A stretch of 64,000 nucleotides of DNA from Dactylonectria macrodidyma (GCA_020744425.1 JAGMUV010000014.1:558001-622000), one strand, 5' to 3'. Shown: positions 35,140 to 47,393, counted from the first letter of the stretch. Notes: a model not told the origin generated them from the sequence alone. Program-made: numbers and translations.

Positions 35140-36163
35140 ACTGGCCTAGACGTTGTGTGCCATGTGTGTTTCGGGGAATACAAGGGAGTACGATTGCCCA
35201 CTAGATAGGGATGATGGATCAGGATGGATCCGGATGAGACTGCGATGAGAGAATTAATGCGATCGAAAATGGTTCGCAGAGATGCCTAAGTGAGGCTGTG
35301 CCGACGCCTCGCATGCCTGATTTCATGATGGCTGTGGCACGAGATAAGTTACATCAAGAGCGCAGTGCTGTTGGCAGTGCATATTTTAGCCGCCGTCCCT
35401 CAAACAATTGGGTAGCACTGGAGTGCTCACTAATCGCACGACTACATCTTGAGTGCTACCCAAGGAAAGCTTTGGTACCTGCAAATAATCCCTGGGGAAG
35501 CGCTGGAGCATTTGGATTATTGGACAACGGCTTAGTTTTAACGTTAACTCAAAGCTCACTGCCGAAGATCCGATGTCTGTCATGAATTTGAATGGGGCTG
35601 TGAGATCGCGGGAAGATACGTGATCAATGTGGGGTGAAGGCTTGCACTTGGAAGACTGCGTAGCCTGCGTTATCTTAGCGTCGCAAGATGCCAGTGAGAT
35701 TTTGGCGTGCACTTTCATGAGGTACACTTTTTAGATAATGTTTAATTGTGAGTACGTACCATGAACATATTGCTGAGCTATGGCATAGACTATCGTACAT
35801 CTGAGAATGGGGCGACCACTCAGCCGAGTCACAATTTGCAAATGTCATCACTGAAAGATAAATGTGTGTAAAACCAGATCAATTCTCGTAGATATCTACT
35901 GGTGGAGCTCCGTGAAACACCGCATAATTATCCTTTCCTTCCCGACTGGGTTCTTCCCAGCCGGTGTGTCCAATTGTCATAAACTCATATCATCTGCAAA
36001 CCAGACGAACCCCAGCAAACCCCAGCAAACCCATGGCACATCCTTCGCAACCCAGCGACAAAAATCGGATTGTCACAATCTATCTAGCACATGTAGATTT
36101 AATGTCCAACGATCGTAAATAATGAGTTGCGACGACGAGCATGTAGGCATAGCAGCAAATAGC
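35140..36163. other. Intergenic region with a perfect hairpin
   Basis: About 1 kb between the STAND gene start and the stop of the next minus-strand gene. It holds the 12-bp inverted repeat listed separately and a short tandem CCAGCAAAC repeat near 36010-36031. No gene is supported. Confidence 0.5.
35408..35463. repeat. Perfect 12-bp inverted repeat (32-nt loop)
   Basis: TTGGGTAGCACT at 35408-35419 is exactly complementary to AGTGCTACCCAA at 35452-35463, about 270 bp upstream of the STAND gene start. The arms could be ends of a very short non-autonomous element, a transcript hairpin or a dyad protein site. Confidence 0.6.
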
Positions 36164-37396
36164 TCATTTCTTCGCACCGCTGTCGTCACCCATCTCGTAG
36201 ACGGGAGTAGGCTCTCGAGCTTCGTGGCCTGGAGCTTCGTACGCAGGGGCAGGGGCAGGCGAGGTGTTGTTGTTAGGGAACGGTTGAGGCGTCCAGCCTT
36301 GCTGAGAGATTGGGCTGACGGCAGTGGATGGACCGCTCATCGTGGAGTGACGCCAATCAGACGGAACTGGTGAGGTTGGCATGACGGGCTTCTGGTCGGT
36401 CCCCATGGCCATTTGCATCTGCTGTTGCTGCTGCATCTGCTGCTGATACTGATCCGTAGGGCCGGGGACGTAGTTTGCGGGCGGCTGCTGCTGAGCCGGG
36501 GCGGCGGGGGGAGTCTTGGACTTCTTTCGTCGGAGGAAGAAGATAATGCCAAAGACGATAAAGGCAATGACGGCTACGCCGCCAATGACGCCTCCAACAA
36601 TGGCACCGATGGGTGTCTTCTTCTTGTTCTCGTGAGTGGGCTCAGGAGGGGCGGTTGTCGAGGTCGCCACCTCGGAGCTTGTCGTTGATGATTCAGTCGA
36701 AACGGTGGAGCTGTCGGGAATGGATGAGGTCTCGGCAAGAATCGTCGTAATGAATCCTGGATCATCTTGCCCGTCGTAGGTAAAGTCGACGCTTTGCGGC
36801 GCCGTCACAGGCGTGGACGCGCACCTGTAGTCCCACACACCGCTTGGGTAGATGTAAGTGCGACAGTATGGTGCGTCGCTCTCGGTGCTGCAAAGATTGG
36901 ATGGGTTAGTGGGCTGGCGAGGAGAACGTGAAAGCGAGGTGGGAATCTCTTACCAGAGCAGATTGAACTCGTTCGATTGGCAAACATCGTTACATAGTTC
37001 GGAATTCAAGGCTACACTCGACTCAAAACATCGGTCCTTGATTTGTGTTCCGCAGAGGATGACGTCGACTTCCTTGACCTCCCAGGCACAGTTTTGTCCG
37101 TTGTCGCAGGTGATTCCAACGCCAGCAGATGCCGACAAATATCCACAGGTCTCGTCAGGGGCCATGGTGATGGTGTAGGTGATGCTGTCCGAAGTCTGTA
37201 CCTGGCGAGGCCTGACGTCCCGTCCCTGCAAGCTCTTGAGTTTATCAGCAAGCCCGGAGACATCTTGCGTCGGTTCTGGAAACCTCCGGACATGCTCCTC
37301 TCTGGCTTCCTCGTATCTTGGCGCGGCGGCGGCGTTGACACTGGGGAGCAGAGCTCCGAGGAGGACGGCCTCCGCAGCGAGGGGTGCCCAGTACAT
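36164..37396 (-). CDS. Single-pass cell-surface protein with Q/P-rich cytosolic tail
   Basis: Exon 1 (36954-37396) and exon 2 (36164-36887) encode 388 residues. A signal peptide (MYWAPLAAEAVLLGALLPSVNA) is followed by an extracellular region of ~170 residues with at least ten Cys (EVDVILCGTQIKDRCF, CNDVCQSNEF, DAPYCRTYIYP), suggesting disulfides. A Ser/Thr-rich stalk follows, then one transmembrane helix (PIGAIVGGVIGGVAVIAFIV). A basic stop-transfer patch (FFLRRKKSK) leads into a Gln/Pro/Met-rich cytosolic tail. This resembles the layout of fungal wall sensors of the Mid2/WSC kind, but no WSC domain is recognised. The in-frame ATG at 37441 would bury the signal peptide, so 37396 was chosen. 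Confidence 0.72.
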
Positions 37397-40300
37397 TGCG
37401 AGAGCAGTGTCGAAGTGTTGATGACAATGATCCGAGGACAATTGGAACGGTGAAGGGCGAAGGGGAGCGGGGGGGCACGATGGAGAGGAAGCTGGGGAAG
37501 CAAGGGATCAAGTAGGCAAGGAAATTAGTTACGTAGAGGCAGGACACCGAAGACGGAGTGCATGTTGCGGTGGACCAACAGGGCCTAGACAAAGTTGATG
37601 CTGCCCAGCGAGGCGAACCGCACAGGTGACCCGAATCCGATGGCCCGACCCTGGCAGAAGCTGAAGCAGCCCGGCGTGGTCTAACAAGCTAACAAGAAAG
37701 AGGCGTTAGTGATATCGCATTTATCGTCGATAGCGTGTATAGCCTGGCGAATTGTCACGGAGTGGCGTCGGACGTGCAGGAGCTGAGGTCTAGACTGGCT
37801 TGAGATGGCTCCGCCTCGGGCTGGGAGGGGTAATTGATCGACAGTTGTGCATATCTACCTGGTCAACAAGTATCCTGCTTGGCCGGGATACGTGGTACTG
37901 CATCCGATGTGGCACAGTGATCGAGTTAGTTCCGTACTCTGGCAGGTATCTCGCTCTCAATGCTGCAATGGATTGACTTGGTGGTGGGTAGCCTCTTGGG
38001 CCGGAGTGTGCCTTGCTGCTGCACCCTGGCCACACCCCAACCACTTAACTGGCTTGCCATCTAGCGTCGACCCATCCGGAGGCTGGATTCTGCCGCTCTG
38101 ACTTTCTCAACTCCTCTTTGTTAGCTCAATGGGGTCAGCCCGACGAGGCTGGAAACCAGTCGCCCCCAGCGAGATTCCGTCTGCAGAGCCGCACTTCTAG
38201 CTGGTGGCTCCGTAGGACAAGCGCCAAACTGTCAAAGACTCATTAGTGACCTGAGTTAATTTGTTAGTCTCGCCAGGAGACAATCCAAGTGCACCCTTCA
38301 TCATGTTGAGGGGGGGGGCCAGAGCCGCCCTTGTGTTTCTCAGTTCCCACTTGCCCTCCCTTGAACACTTTGACTTGGTGGGGTCTCCCATTCAGGCAAG
38401 GCTTTTCGCCAAGCCTCCTCACCTTTCAGCTGCCAGGATGCCTTGCTGGGGCAGGATACGAAGTATTCTACCCAGTGTTTCGGCCATCAGGCTCGGTAAA
38501 TTCCCTACCAGTGTGGTGTCGTTCGGTTCATCGCAAGCCACTATTTTGTCACGCAACTTCAAGTGCATGATGTACCTCCGTGGTTCCTCCGCCAAAGCAC
38601 TGCTATCCTGTCATCACGAATGCCAACTCCGTTGCATATCGGCACTGAAGCTCTAAATCAAGGTCGGCTAGTCAGCTAATTATTACACTCTAGACCACTA
38701 GCCCGCTTATTTGAGGATACAACTGCAAACTCCACATTTTACAATGATCAGCCCGGCTAAAGTTTAGCTATGACATTGGATAGACCTCCACCGTCGGTAG
38801 AGCAGCCACAGTCGAGACTGGGTCGGAACATTACTTGGGTCTTGGCGCCCACAATGGTGTGTCACCCCAACGAACTTTCTACACTGAAACGATACGTACG
38901 TACTTGCAGGTCGTGTCCCGGCCAAGACCCTCAGCATTGACATCGTGGAAAATTGATCCAGTAAATGGGCCAGGTGATAGGCTAGCCTGCTACGCCAAAG
39001 ACTGGGGCACAAGAAGAAAGCTTTGGCCATGGAGATGTGGACTTCCTACGTCAAGGCGCATACTCCGCTTGAAATATGTCTCCAAAAGGGCCTATTTCGA
39101 GAATTTTCCTTTAACGCGTCTACCTCATGGTAGATAAAGATCTTGTTCAATAAGGAGACAGGCATGACGATCATATTGATGAGTGCTTGCGTGGTGCCAG
39201 CCAATCACCACCTCGGACATCTCTGAGAGCAAATCCTGGATGAAAGCAACGAAGATGGGAGTATTGAACATACTTTGCGTGTCATCATCACACAGTGGCA
39301 GAAAACTCTAGGCGTGTGTACTTTGATTGTTGGTGAGCTACGTGAGGGTTTGTGATGGTCGTAGAGTTGGGATTGTGAGGACTCATTATACGGCACCAAA
39401 ATCCACTGGCAATTCAAATTCATTGATGCATAATAGGGTCAATGCACTAGTACAATATCAGACAAATCCAAGTCTAACATGAAATCAGTGTATTCATGTG
39501 CTTTTCCTGCATTGCATGCAAGGCTGAACCGGACTAGACATATCAGCCACTACAATATCATCAAGACCTTCAAAGTAGCAAACGAAATATCGCTTTTACT
39601 TTATCATAAGGAACATGAGTCTCTTATTTACTTCAATTGAGGCTCATGAGGCCTTTGCCCCATCATGACATAGGCAGCTGGCTCTCATTAACATTCGATT
39701 TTGACTGGCCGAGCATGTCCCTTGGCTTCACTGCGCCGAAATCTGGCACGACAATTACCCTGTACCTCAAATATTTGCTTGAGGGGTTTGGCGCCTGTTC
39801 CCTTGGATTATCTAGGTAAGCCGACGGACGACGTAGTGTGGCCAATTAATTCGACGAGGAATCAATGTGTCATCCTCAAACACACATGCCCCCTTTCCAT
39901 CTGTCAACATTTTCAGTGCTGTATCCATTTATGACGGTTCTGAGATTGTCGTGTACTTTCAAGATATGTTTCTGCCGAGCTCTACTGCTCTTGGCATTGG
40001 CTCTCATGCTTAGCCCGCTGTGTCCGAAGCTTCCGAGTCCCATCTGGCGCTGTTATAGTGATATTTGTGATCGAATCTCGGTCATGACGGTGGCAAGTTC
40101 TTAGTAGTGATGGCAGGGAGGTGTGAACAAGCAGCCGCGATTAAATCTAATAAAAAAACCCCTGAAGGTCGACGTGGACCTGGCAAGTATAGCTGGTGAT
40201 GCCGGAGGAGAAGCAAAATCGTTGGACGAATGCGCTTGGAAATAGGATAGGTCGCAACTCATCTACCACAGAGGGACTAGAGTCATTCCACCTGGCTAAG

Positions 40301-41148
40301 ATATATTGAGATACTGGACAGAAAACTTTGCGCTTTTGTAGGGTAATACTCGTCGAATTGAGAATGGTCAACGGTAGCAAATGAGAAGAAATCCTAAGTG
40401 TTTTCACTCATTCCCAAGGTGCTCGCGAATCGCACATACATTAAGATGTTGCTCCTTTCGACCTTCGTCTGTTTATGAATGATTGTGCTGCTTTATCGAG
40501 CTCCGATTTCAATATTCCCGGTTCTGGCCGTGGACCGGTAACGTTATCCCCATTCTTTGGGACGCCAGTCATGCCGGTGGGATAATGTGCAAGCATGTCG
40601 AACGCGGAGAAAGTGGGCGCCTGTCCAATTATGAACTTCGGGACAACCAAGACGTACCACACATAATTACCCCCTCATATCGCGTCAGCGAGAATATCCG
40701 TCTGCTCTTTGGCTTGTTCAACTGGAGATTATGCATTGCAACCCCCATCTCTTAAGCCGGTAGAACACGTGCCGTCGAGCTCGTCATTCCTGGCATGGAT
40801 CCCCTCATTTCAACCCACTCATACTGGGCATTACGACACAATACAGTGAATGGCGCCCGTAGATTGGTAATCTAGCTTCATCTGTAGGATCTGCCATTGT
40901 CAATTCGAGCTAGCAGCTGTAAGTTTGGTGGATCGCTGACGGGAATCATCAGCCGATGGGATTGAATACGGAAGGATGGTACCATTTGGATTGAAAGGGT
41001 AGATCCCGACTGGAGATAATAAAAGGTATAAATAGCCGGATCTGGGGTAATCGTTTTTTCCAGATCATTCCCAAACGTATAACTATTTCCTGGTCCATAA
41101 CAAGCAATACTTGATCTGATACACAAACATCCCTCTCACATCTTCACC
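37397..41148. other. Very long gene-poor region
   Basis: About 3.75 kb without a supported gene. Frames are short and overlap on both strands, and no transposon domain is visible. A G-run lies near 38308-38318. A 73-codon minus-strand frame ending at 40441 has protein-like composition but no ATG, intron or family match. The last ~130 bp before 41149 carry the promoter of the dioxygenase gene. Confidence 0.45.
41027..41035 (+). promoter_or_regulatory. Probable TATA box of the dioxygenase gene
   Basis: TATAAATAG lies 114 bp before the ATG at 41149, a close match to the eukaryotic consensus at a plausible distance for a fungal 5' UTR. Confidence 0.55.
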
Positions 41149-42459
41149 ATGGCGCCCGCAGCAATTGACCCTGCTATTAAGGATGTCGCCCCTCCGATCA
41201 AAGACACCCTCGCCCTTCCGGAACCTGCCAAGAAGCGTTTAGTAGACGCTGGTGTCGACTTGTCTGAAGGATACCCTTATCGCCCTTACCGTCCTCTGTA
41301 TCTCCAGGACGTTTACAAGATTCGAGATCAGCCCCGAGACTACGTCGACGCTGGTACGCGAGCGGACAAGTCTAAGAAGAACTTGTTCGGTGCGGCTACG
41401 AAGGTTACGGATCTCACATCGTACATTGGCACTGAGATTGAGGGCCTGCAGCTCAAAGATCTGACCGATGTTCAACGAGATGAGTTGGCCCTGCTCATTG
41501 CAGAGCGAAGTGTAGTTTTCTTCCGGGACCAGGATTTGTCTCCCCAGGAGCAGAGGAAACTGGGCGATTATTATGGAGAGGTCGAAGTTCATGTAAGCTA
41601 CCAAATTTCGTTCATTTTTCCCGTTTCGCCTACATCCCCGTGTAACCCTCCTGCCACCGTGAGACAACTACTGACTGTGAGCCTCACAGCCCCAAGTGCC
41701 TCAAGTTCCTGGCGCCCCAGGAGTTTCGGTTCTTTGGCCAGCTCTAATGGCCACGGAACGAGATGCCAACTTCCGGCAGCCTGGAGGAGCTTCTCGTTGG
41801 CACACCGACTTGGTTCATGAGCGGCAACCGGCTGGCATCACGCACCTTCACAATGACACCGTCCCCAGCGTCGGTGGCGACACTTTGTGGGCCAGCGGTT
41901 ACGCAGCGTATGAGAAACTCTCTCCCGAATTTCGCAAGATCATTGATGGCCGCTCTGCTGTCTACCTGTCAGCTCACAAGTACCTTGACCGCGACCACCC
42001 CGAAGAAGGCCCCAAGCACATCGAGCGAGTGCACCCACTTGTTCGTGTCCACCCGGTAACCGGCTGGAAGGCCCTTTGGGTCAACCGTCCTATGACAGAC
42101 CGCATCGTCGGCCTTGACAGAGCAGAGAGTGATGCCATTCTCAATTATTTGTATGATGTTTACGAGAAGAATGTCGACATTCAAGTGCGCTTTAAGTGGA
42201 CACCCCGTTCCTCGGCACTCTGGGACAACCGGTGAGTTACAAAAGCCAGCCAATAGCCAAGAGCAGCGGGTACTGACAAAGTCTTAGAATCACGCAGCAC
42301 AACGCGAGCTGGGACTATGCTGGCAGGGAACCTCGCCATGGAACTCGAGTCACTTCACTCGCAGAGAAGCCATTCTTCGATCCAAAGGCTCCCACCCGGA
42401 GAGAGGCACTTGGACTCTTAGGAGAGGATGAGAAGAAAGAGCTTCTGGAGAGTAAATAA
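41149..42459 (+). CDS. TauD/TfdA-family Fe(II)/2-oxoglutarate dioxygenase
   Basis: Three exons (41149-41592, 41690-42231, 42288-42459) encode 385 residues, the normal size for fungal members. The first iron-binding pair is HTD in GGASRWHTDLVHER, and the distal His is in ITQHNASWDYAG. The 2-oxoglutarate-anchoring Arg is probably in REPRHGTRVT. VGGDTLWASGYAAYEKLSP and HPVTGWKALWVNR are further family blocks. No signal peptide is present. These enzymes hydroxylate sulfonates such as taurine, or related small molecules, and release sulfite or other products from the unstable hydroxylated intermediate. The substrate is not deducible here. A TATA box lies 114 bp upstream. Confidence 0.92.
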
Positions 42460-43692
42460 AGAACAATCCTCTGTATTAAGGAGGAATTGAAACCTCGCAC
42501 AGATTGGATGAGAAGTTTGGTTTCTACGTGTATGAATCGCTAGCTGCTCTCGAGAAATATGTCTACGGTTTTGAGTTAAGGCAATTGAGCACCTCGTGAT
42601 CACAGTACCTAAATTGAGGAACTCATGTGACTGCTGAGGAAGTGATTGTATGTACATACTACGAGTAGACTTTTGACAGGCCCTCTACCGGACTGTGCGG
42701 AAAGGTGGATGCTAATGTATGAGGCTTGACTCTACACATGCACAGATACCTGCTAGACTGCCATACTGAACCTATCAGAACAACTTGTATGGCGTTATCA
42801 TGCACCGAGTTGCAGGACCAACAAATCCCTCACTGGGGAGTTGAAATGTGACAGAACTTGTGGTTCTCAACCGTTTCATTTGCCGCCTGCACCCAAATGT
42901 AGAGAGACAATGATCAGCTGTGCATACAACTGGCCGCAGGGCTGTGCCGCCACGTAATGCCGAGCCAGAGTCCTTGCTGGTGGTGAGTCTTTGCCGCGGA
43001 CGTTGATGCATGTGGCTGTATTGTGGTCTCACGCTGGACGGGAGCGCCAATCGATCCCCGCTCGCGGATGGCAATCCCAGAGCAATCCCGGTAGCCGAGT
43101 CTGGTGTGCAGAGCGTCGCAAGGTGTTTGTTGGGGGCCAAAAGTCCTACACATCACCATTGCCTGATACCGCTTCTGGTCAAGAGACAAGTCATTGTTGA
43201 GAGTTCAATAGTTCTGGGTTCAGAACATGAATTATTCTTTCTTGTCTGTCACCCAAAGATTGATAGATTTGGAGTCATGAATGGTGATAGCTACCTTTGC
43301 GTCGGAACTCAGCCACGGGGGAGCAAGTTACAAGCCACGAAGGACTCCACAACCTCTCAGTAACTCAGTGAGAGAATGGATGCTTCTGTGCCAGGGTTGA
43401 GTGGGGCAGAGGCATGTGTACCTATCGTGACTTCAGCTGGGTTATCTCGTTCCCCGTCCATGCAGCCACTCCTGGCTGCCTCTGCCGAACTGGGGTGGAA
43501 TTTGCAGAGTCCTTTGACCCTATAAAGAGACCGCCCACCAGCATTGGCTGTCCTGTAATCATATTTTCTCGTGAATCCAGCCTTGACTTTTTGATACCCT
43601 TACAGTCATCTTTCATGACAAAACAAATACAAATACCAAAGAATCAACAATAAATCTCTCTTAAATAACTAATGGTATAACCAGCATCAGCG
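42460..43692. other. Intergenic region
   Basis: About 1.2 kb between two plus-strand genes. No supported gene. It contains the probable TATA box of the next gene at 43521-43528. Confidence 0.5.
43521..43528 (+). promoter_or_regulatory. Probable TATA box of the 43693 gene
   Basis: TATAAAGA lies about 165 bp before the ATG at 43693. Sequence fit is good; the distance is a little long. Confidence 0.35.
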
Positions 43693-45240
43693 ATGGAGTA
43701 TTCCAACACTGTCGCATCGTGGATCGGGGTGGGTGCCACTGCAGTCGGCCTTGCGTCTCTGGTAACACAAGGCACTCTGATCCAGGAGCGTCTTGACCCG
43801 TATTTCGAACTCCGCGACAAAGATTTCCTTGGTCCCTGGGTTGCGATTCAAACCCCTCAAGGATGGGCTCATTTCTGGAAACCCTCCCTTCGCGGGCCCG
43901 TCATCACCGCATCCATGTCCAAGGGCCTGTGTGGCAACAACACTGTTCAGCTAACTCGGAAACCCCATGTTCCCGCGGGAAGGGCATCTTGGACTGTTGT
44001 TATGGGCGTCTTTCATCCTAGATCACCTGGAAGAAATCCTTCAAGGACAGGGTCATACCTGTCGAGTCTTGCCGGATCATCGGCCGAGACCTTTACGCTC
44101 GGAAGTGGACTCGATTTTAAAGGCGGCGAAAAGGCGACTCCTGTGCAGCACGAACTGCGCCCCGAGAGTTTGTTGTGGTCTGGGTTGAACCTCCAGACAC
44201 TTGTGAGACATCGCTCCACCGCAGGTATTCCCATTTCCAGAACAACCTTCATCACGCTGCTCTGCATCTCCAACGCCAGGACAATATTCAGCCACTGCAG
44301 CGCACCGGGATACCGAGCATCGTTTCCGGCATACATCGGGCTCTGGACTGTCGAGTGGCCCATCGGCGAGCAGGCCTTGGTGCGTCTGTCGGCCCATGAC
44401 ATGTTTACCGATCCTGCCTCGGACCCATACCCATACTCATTTGAGCAGCGGGTCGACCGCTGTATGGAAATGCTGGCAGGAATCCTCGACAATCGGCATG
44501 GACTGCGTGTGGCTTTTCCCGGGAGGAAGGCTGTGCCAGGACGCCTGGAACTACAACCCCGAGGATTCGCTGGAGCTCATGGAAGCCGCCATCTATATAA
44601 TATGTCAGGAGGTCGTGCATACGAGGTCGATCTACTGTTTCGACGCACCATCACTCATGACGAAGTTGCAGAGTTCGATGACCCTAATGTCTTGATCCTC
44701 CACCTGCCTAGTCTAGAGTCTGGCAAGACGGTGCCCTTGATTTTGCCTTCGGAATTATGCCCTTTGATCGCCCAGGTGCTTGATTCTTTGCCATGGACAT
44801 GCCTATCTTGGTCCATGCATCGAGGCATGCGAGACATTCTCCTAGCGTTCGGCAAGAACGTGATGAATCGCTACCGAGTCGAGCTCGCAGAGTCTCTGAA
44901 GCAAGCAGTCCTAGACAATGAAGGATTGTTGGCCTTGAAGGACTGGGCTCCTGACATGGTAAGAGGAAACATGCCTGAGATTGTCTACTCTTCGGTCATG
45001 GCTGGCGTGGGTGATAGTGGTGACATCGTGAGGGTTGTAACAGAAGCTGCGAAGTTGGTGGGTATTGAGAGAGGCAGATCTCTTGATGAGACATTCTTTT
45101 GGAGAAACAACCAGGCCTTGCAATCTCCTCTCGGGTCCGATGGAATTATTGCGCTTACAAAGTTTTTCGTTCTGGAATGGAGTCAAGAATTTGACTATCA
45201 GATGTATCACAATTTACCAATGCAGCTGTTGATAGTTTAG
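43693..45240 (+). CDS. Conserved-looking fungal protein of unknown function
   Basis: An intronless 515-residue frame from an ATG. The N-terminus begins MEYSNTVASWIGVGATAVGL and forms one hydrophobic helix (SWIGVGATAVGLASLVTQ), so the protein may be membrane-anchored by its N-terminus. LDPYFELRDKDFLGPW follows. The rest is soluble with mixed helix/strand composition. I see no nucleotide-binding or catalytic motif. It lies at the border between the gene-bearing part and the decayed right part, has no visible damage, and may be a lineage-specific accessory gene. I do not recognise a named domain. Confidence 0.68.
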   Translation: MEYSNTVASWIGVGATAVGLASLVTQGTLIQERLDPYFELRDKDFLGPWVAIQTPQGWAHFWKPSLRGPVITASMSKGLCGNNTVQLTRKPHVPAGRASWTVVMGVFHPRSPGRNPSRTGSYLSSLAGSSAETFTLGSGLDFKGGEKATPVQHELRPESLLWSGLNLQTLVRHRSTAGIPISRTTFITLLCISNARTIFSHCSAPGYRASFPAYIGLWTVEWPIGEQALVRLSAHDMFTDPASDPYPYSFEQRVDRCMEMLAGILDNRHGLRVAFPGRKAVPGRLELQPRGFAGAHGSRHLYNMSGGRAYEVDLLFRRTITHDEVAEFDDPNVLILHLPSLESGKTVPLILPSELCPLIAQVLDSLPWTCLSWSMHRGMRDILLAFGKNVMNRYRVELAESLKQAVLDNEGLLALKDWAPDMVRGNMPEIVYSSVMAGVGDSGDIVRVVTEAAKLVGIERGRSLDETFFWRNNQALQSPLGSDGIIALTKFFVLEWSQEFDYQMYHNLPMQLLIV

Positions 45241-45729
45241 ATAATTTGGGTTTCCAGCCGGGTTGTCTTTATTTGGAATTCACAAACTCTCCTATGATCT
45301 TCACTACGCGAACCAAGTTGTAGAATCAGGAACCGTTTCTTCAGCTAGAAAACCTCTTTAGCGGCGAGAATCTCACGAATCCGAATCGAAAAATGCGAGC
45401 TAACACAACAACTCAGCTGGCATGTATCCTTTGGCACGTACGTAATTGCTGGCTGTGGCTGTGGCGTATGTTACTCCTAGAGATTAGAGAACAGAAATCC
45501 ATAAGAGCTCGCAGCGGGGGCAGTTCCAGTCTCGTTACAACACATCGACCTCGCACCTCGCCCCTCGCCGCCGATAGACCCCTTACGGTGCCGGTAGACA
45601 CATTACCGCATCATCTATAGCACTGTTGCTTATCGAACTACTTGCCGCGCTGCCCATTGCGCTGCCGGGCTCGTCACGAGCTGCACTGCTCATCGTGCTC
45701 TTGACCTGGTCGCGGGACATTGTCGCGCT

Positions 45730-45749
45730 AGGCCTATTACGATAGGCCT
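45730..45749. repeat. Perfect 8-bp inverted repeat, 4-nt loop
   Basis: AGGCCTAT at 45730-45737 and ATAGGCCT at 45742-45749 are exactly complementary around TACG. Confidence 0.6.
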
Positions 45750-45770
45750 TGGATCACTGACTGTCCTATG

Positions 45771-45844
45771 ACTGAAATGGGATATTCCGACTGCGATGGA
45801 TTCTCCGTCTGAAATGGGGTTCTCCAACTGAGATGGAGATTATG
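45771..45844. repeat. Imperfect 18-19 bp tandem repeat, four units
   Basis: Units begin ACTGAAATGGGATATTCCG, ACTGCGATGGATTCTCCG, TCTGAAATGGGGTTCTCCA and ACTGAGATGGAGATTATG. They share a CTGNNATGG core and a TTCTCC-like end. A further ATATTCCGAC copy lies near 45892. Confidence 0.55.
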
Positions 45845-46714
45845 ACTTGAATAGCCATTTCGATGGGAAAGGATATTCCGACAGTCGCAGCGCTTCTAGC
45901 CGGCCGTCTCAAGCATTGGCTTGCTGTAAAGGCAATAGTACCCCCATAATAGGCTAGGATACTAGATAGAGTCTAGAAACACTTGCACTATCCTGAATAA
46001 AAAGGTTGGCATACTGTATGACGCGGTGAGAAGTCAGATGAGGCACTTATACGTGCCTCCGAACGGTAACAATCTAGGGCCCGAGAAGCCTGAAACCGTC
46101 ACATACGACCATAGCTCTTAGAAAATACGGGATCCCGTCAAGCTCTTGTCTACTGTTCATAGCCGGCCATTTTTGGATGCCTTCGCCTCCGATTTTGAAG
46201 ACCCAGGCCTCCGAATTTTGAGGTTGGTGAACCAACGGACTGGCCAATGAAGAACCACTTTTTAATTACTAACAGTCATTAGAAATGTAAAGAGGAGAAA
46301 ATGCTAAGTCTGAGGAAAGTTAGGGAAAATAAATCATACGTTTTAAGAAAACTGATTTTTTTTATCCATCTTAATTTTTATTTTTATTTTTAAGTACTTC
46401 TGGCTGGTTATTGCAAGGAAGATAAAATGCGATGACTGATAGGACCGGAGTTCCAGGTCTGGAGGTGAAGATGATTACCTCAGCAGATCTACCGTCCAGT
46501 CACCTAAAACCGTTTTTAACGTTTTAGACGGTATTTTGGCCTCGGGGCGGAGAAGGATGCAGCCTTATACATGCACCCCACCTCCATTATGCAGGCATCG
46601 GTTCAGCCTAAGCGCTGGAAATGTTGCCAAGGGCTTAAAATTGATCGATTGACATTGATTAAAAATGGAACTTTGAAATTAACTAAAGTTAAGGTGAAGT
46701 CTTTAATATAATCT

Positions 46715-47393
46715 ATGATTAGCTGCTTGGGTCTAGTGTTGAGAAACCTTGACAAAGTGAACAAGATGGTCCATAGGCAGCACTACCATGAAGATAGCTC
46801 GACACAGGATGTGCTGAGCCCAGTTGGCCTTGCTCGGCATGCCGAGCGTCTATCCCCATATAACGCGATGGTTGTCCAATCACGCGAGGTGCCAAGCATG
46901 TACTGCTTTCTGGCGGCTTTCTTTAATTGGCTCTTTCTTGCCGGATTTGTTATCTTTCCGGGCACCTTTACCTCGCTTAGCCAAGCCACGCTGCTAAGCG
47001 AGTCGCAAGCTGGCAGAGTGGTCCAAGATGCCATCCGCAACACGCCTCTCCTTGTCGTCGGTAGCCTTTGTTGCCTTTCAGGCGGGGCGGGGATTGGGTG
47101 GTTGTACTGGAAACTCAGCCATAATTATGTCTGGCTTATCGATCGGGTCTTCATGTGAGTCCATTACTGCGAGATGATTGAGCAGTGGCTGACAGGTTTT
47201 AAGACCTGGTCTGCTTAATTCAGTAGTTGCTCTCCTTATGAGCCTGGTGAATATTTACACTGCACAGAATGGGGACTGGTCTGTCACGGCGATCGTCACT
47301 GTGTGCATTATTGGGATTTGCGGAGTAATGATGGGACTGATGTTAGCTGCCTTTGAGCTCTGGTTTTTGGCCCAACTGAAGTTGCAGACTTAA
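46715..47393 (+). CDS. Small four-helix membrane protein
   Basis: Exon 1 (46715-47154) and exon 2 (47204-47393) join in frame at RVF-IPGLLN and give 209 residues. Four hydrophobic helices are visible: CFLAAFFNWLFLAGFVIFPG, LLVVGSLCCLSGGAGIGWLY, LLNSVVALLMSLVNIY and VTAIVTVCIIGICGVMMGLM. The N-terminal ~55 residues are hydrophilic. The layout resembles small fungal membrane proteins of unknown function. The start could instead be one of the internal Met codons (for example MVVQSREVPSM). The intron acceptor was placed at 47203, because the earlier AG at 47195 would give an immediate stop. Coding looks intact although the flanks are repeat-rich. Confidence 0.68.

Larger units (their letters stand above)
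45241..46714. other. Intergenic region with small repeats and an AT-rich core
   Basis: About 1.5 kb. It holds a perfect inverted repeat (45730-45749), an imperfect tandem repeat (45771-45844) and a strongly AT-rich stretch at about 46255-46400 with T- and A-runs. No gene is supported. Confidence 0.5.

Noticed and set aside
40441..40662. Minus-strand 73-codon frame with protein-like composition
   Set aside because: It opens at GTG, has a stop just upstream, and shows no splice partner or known motif.
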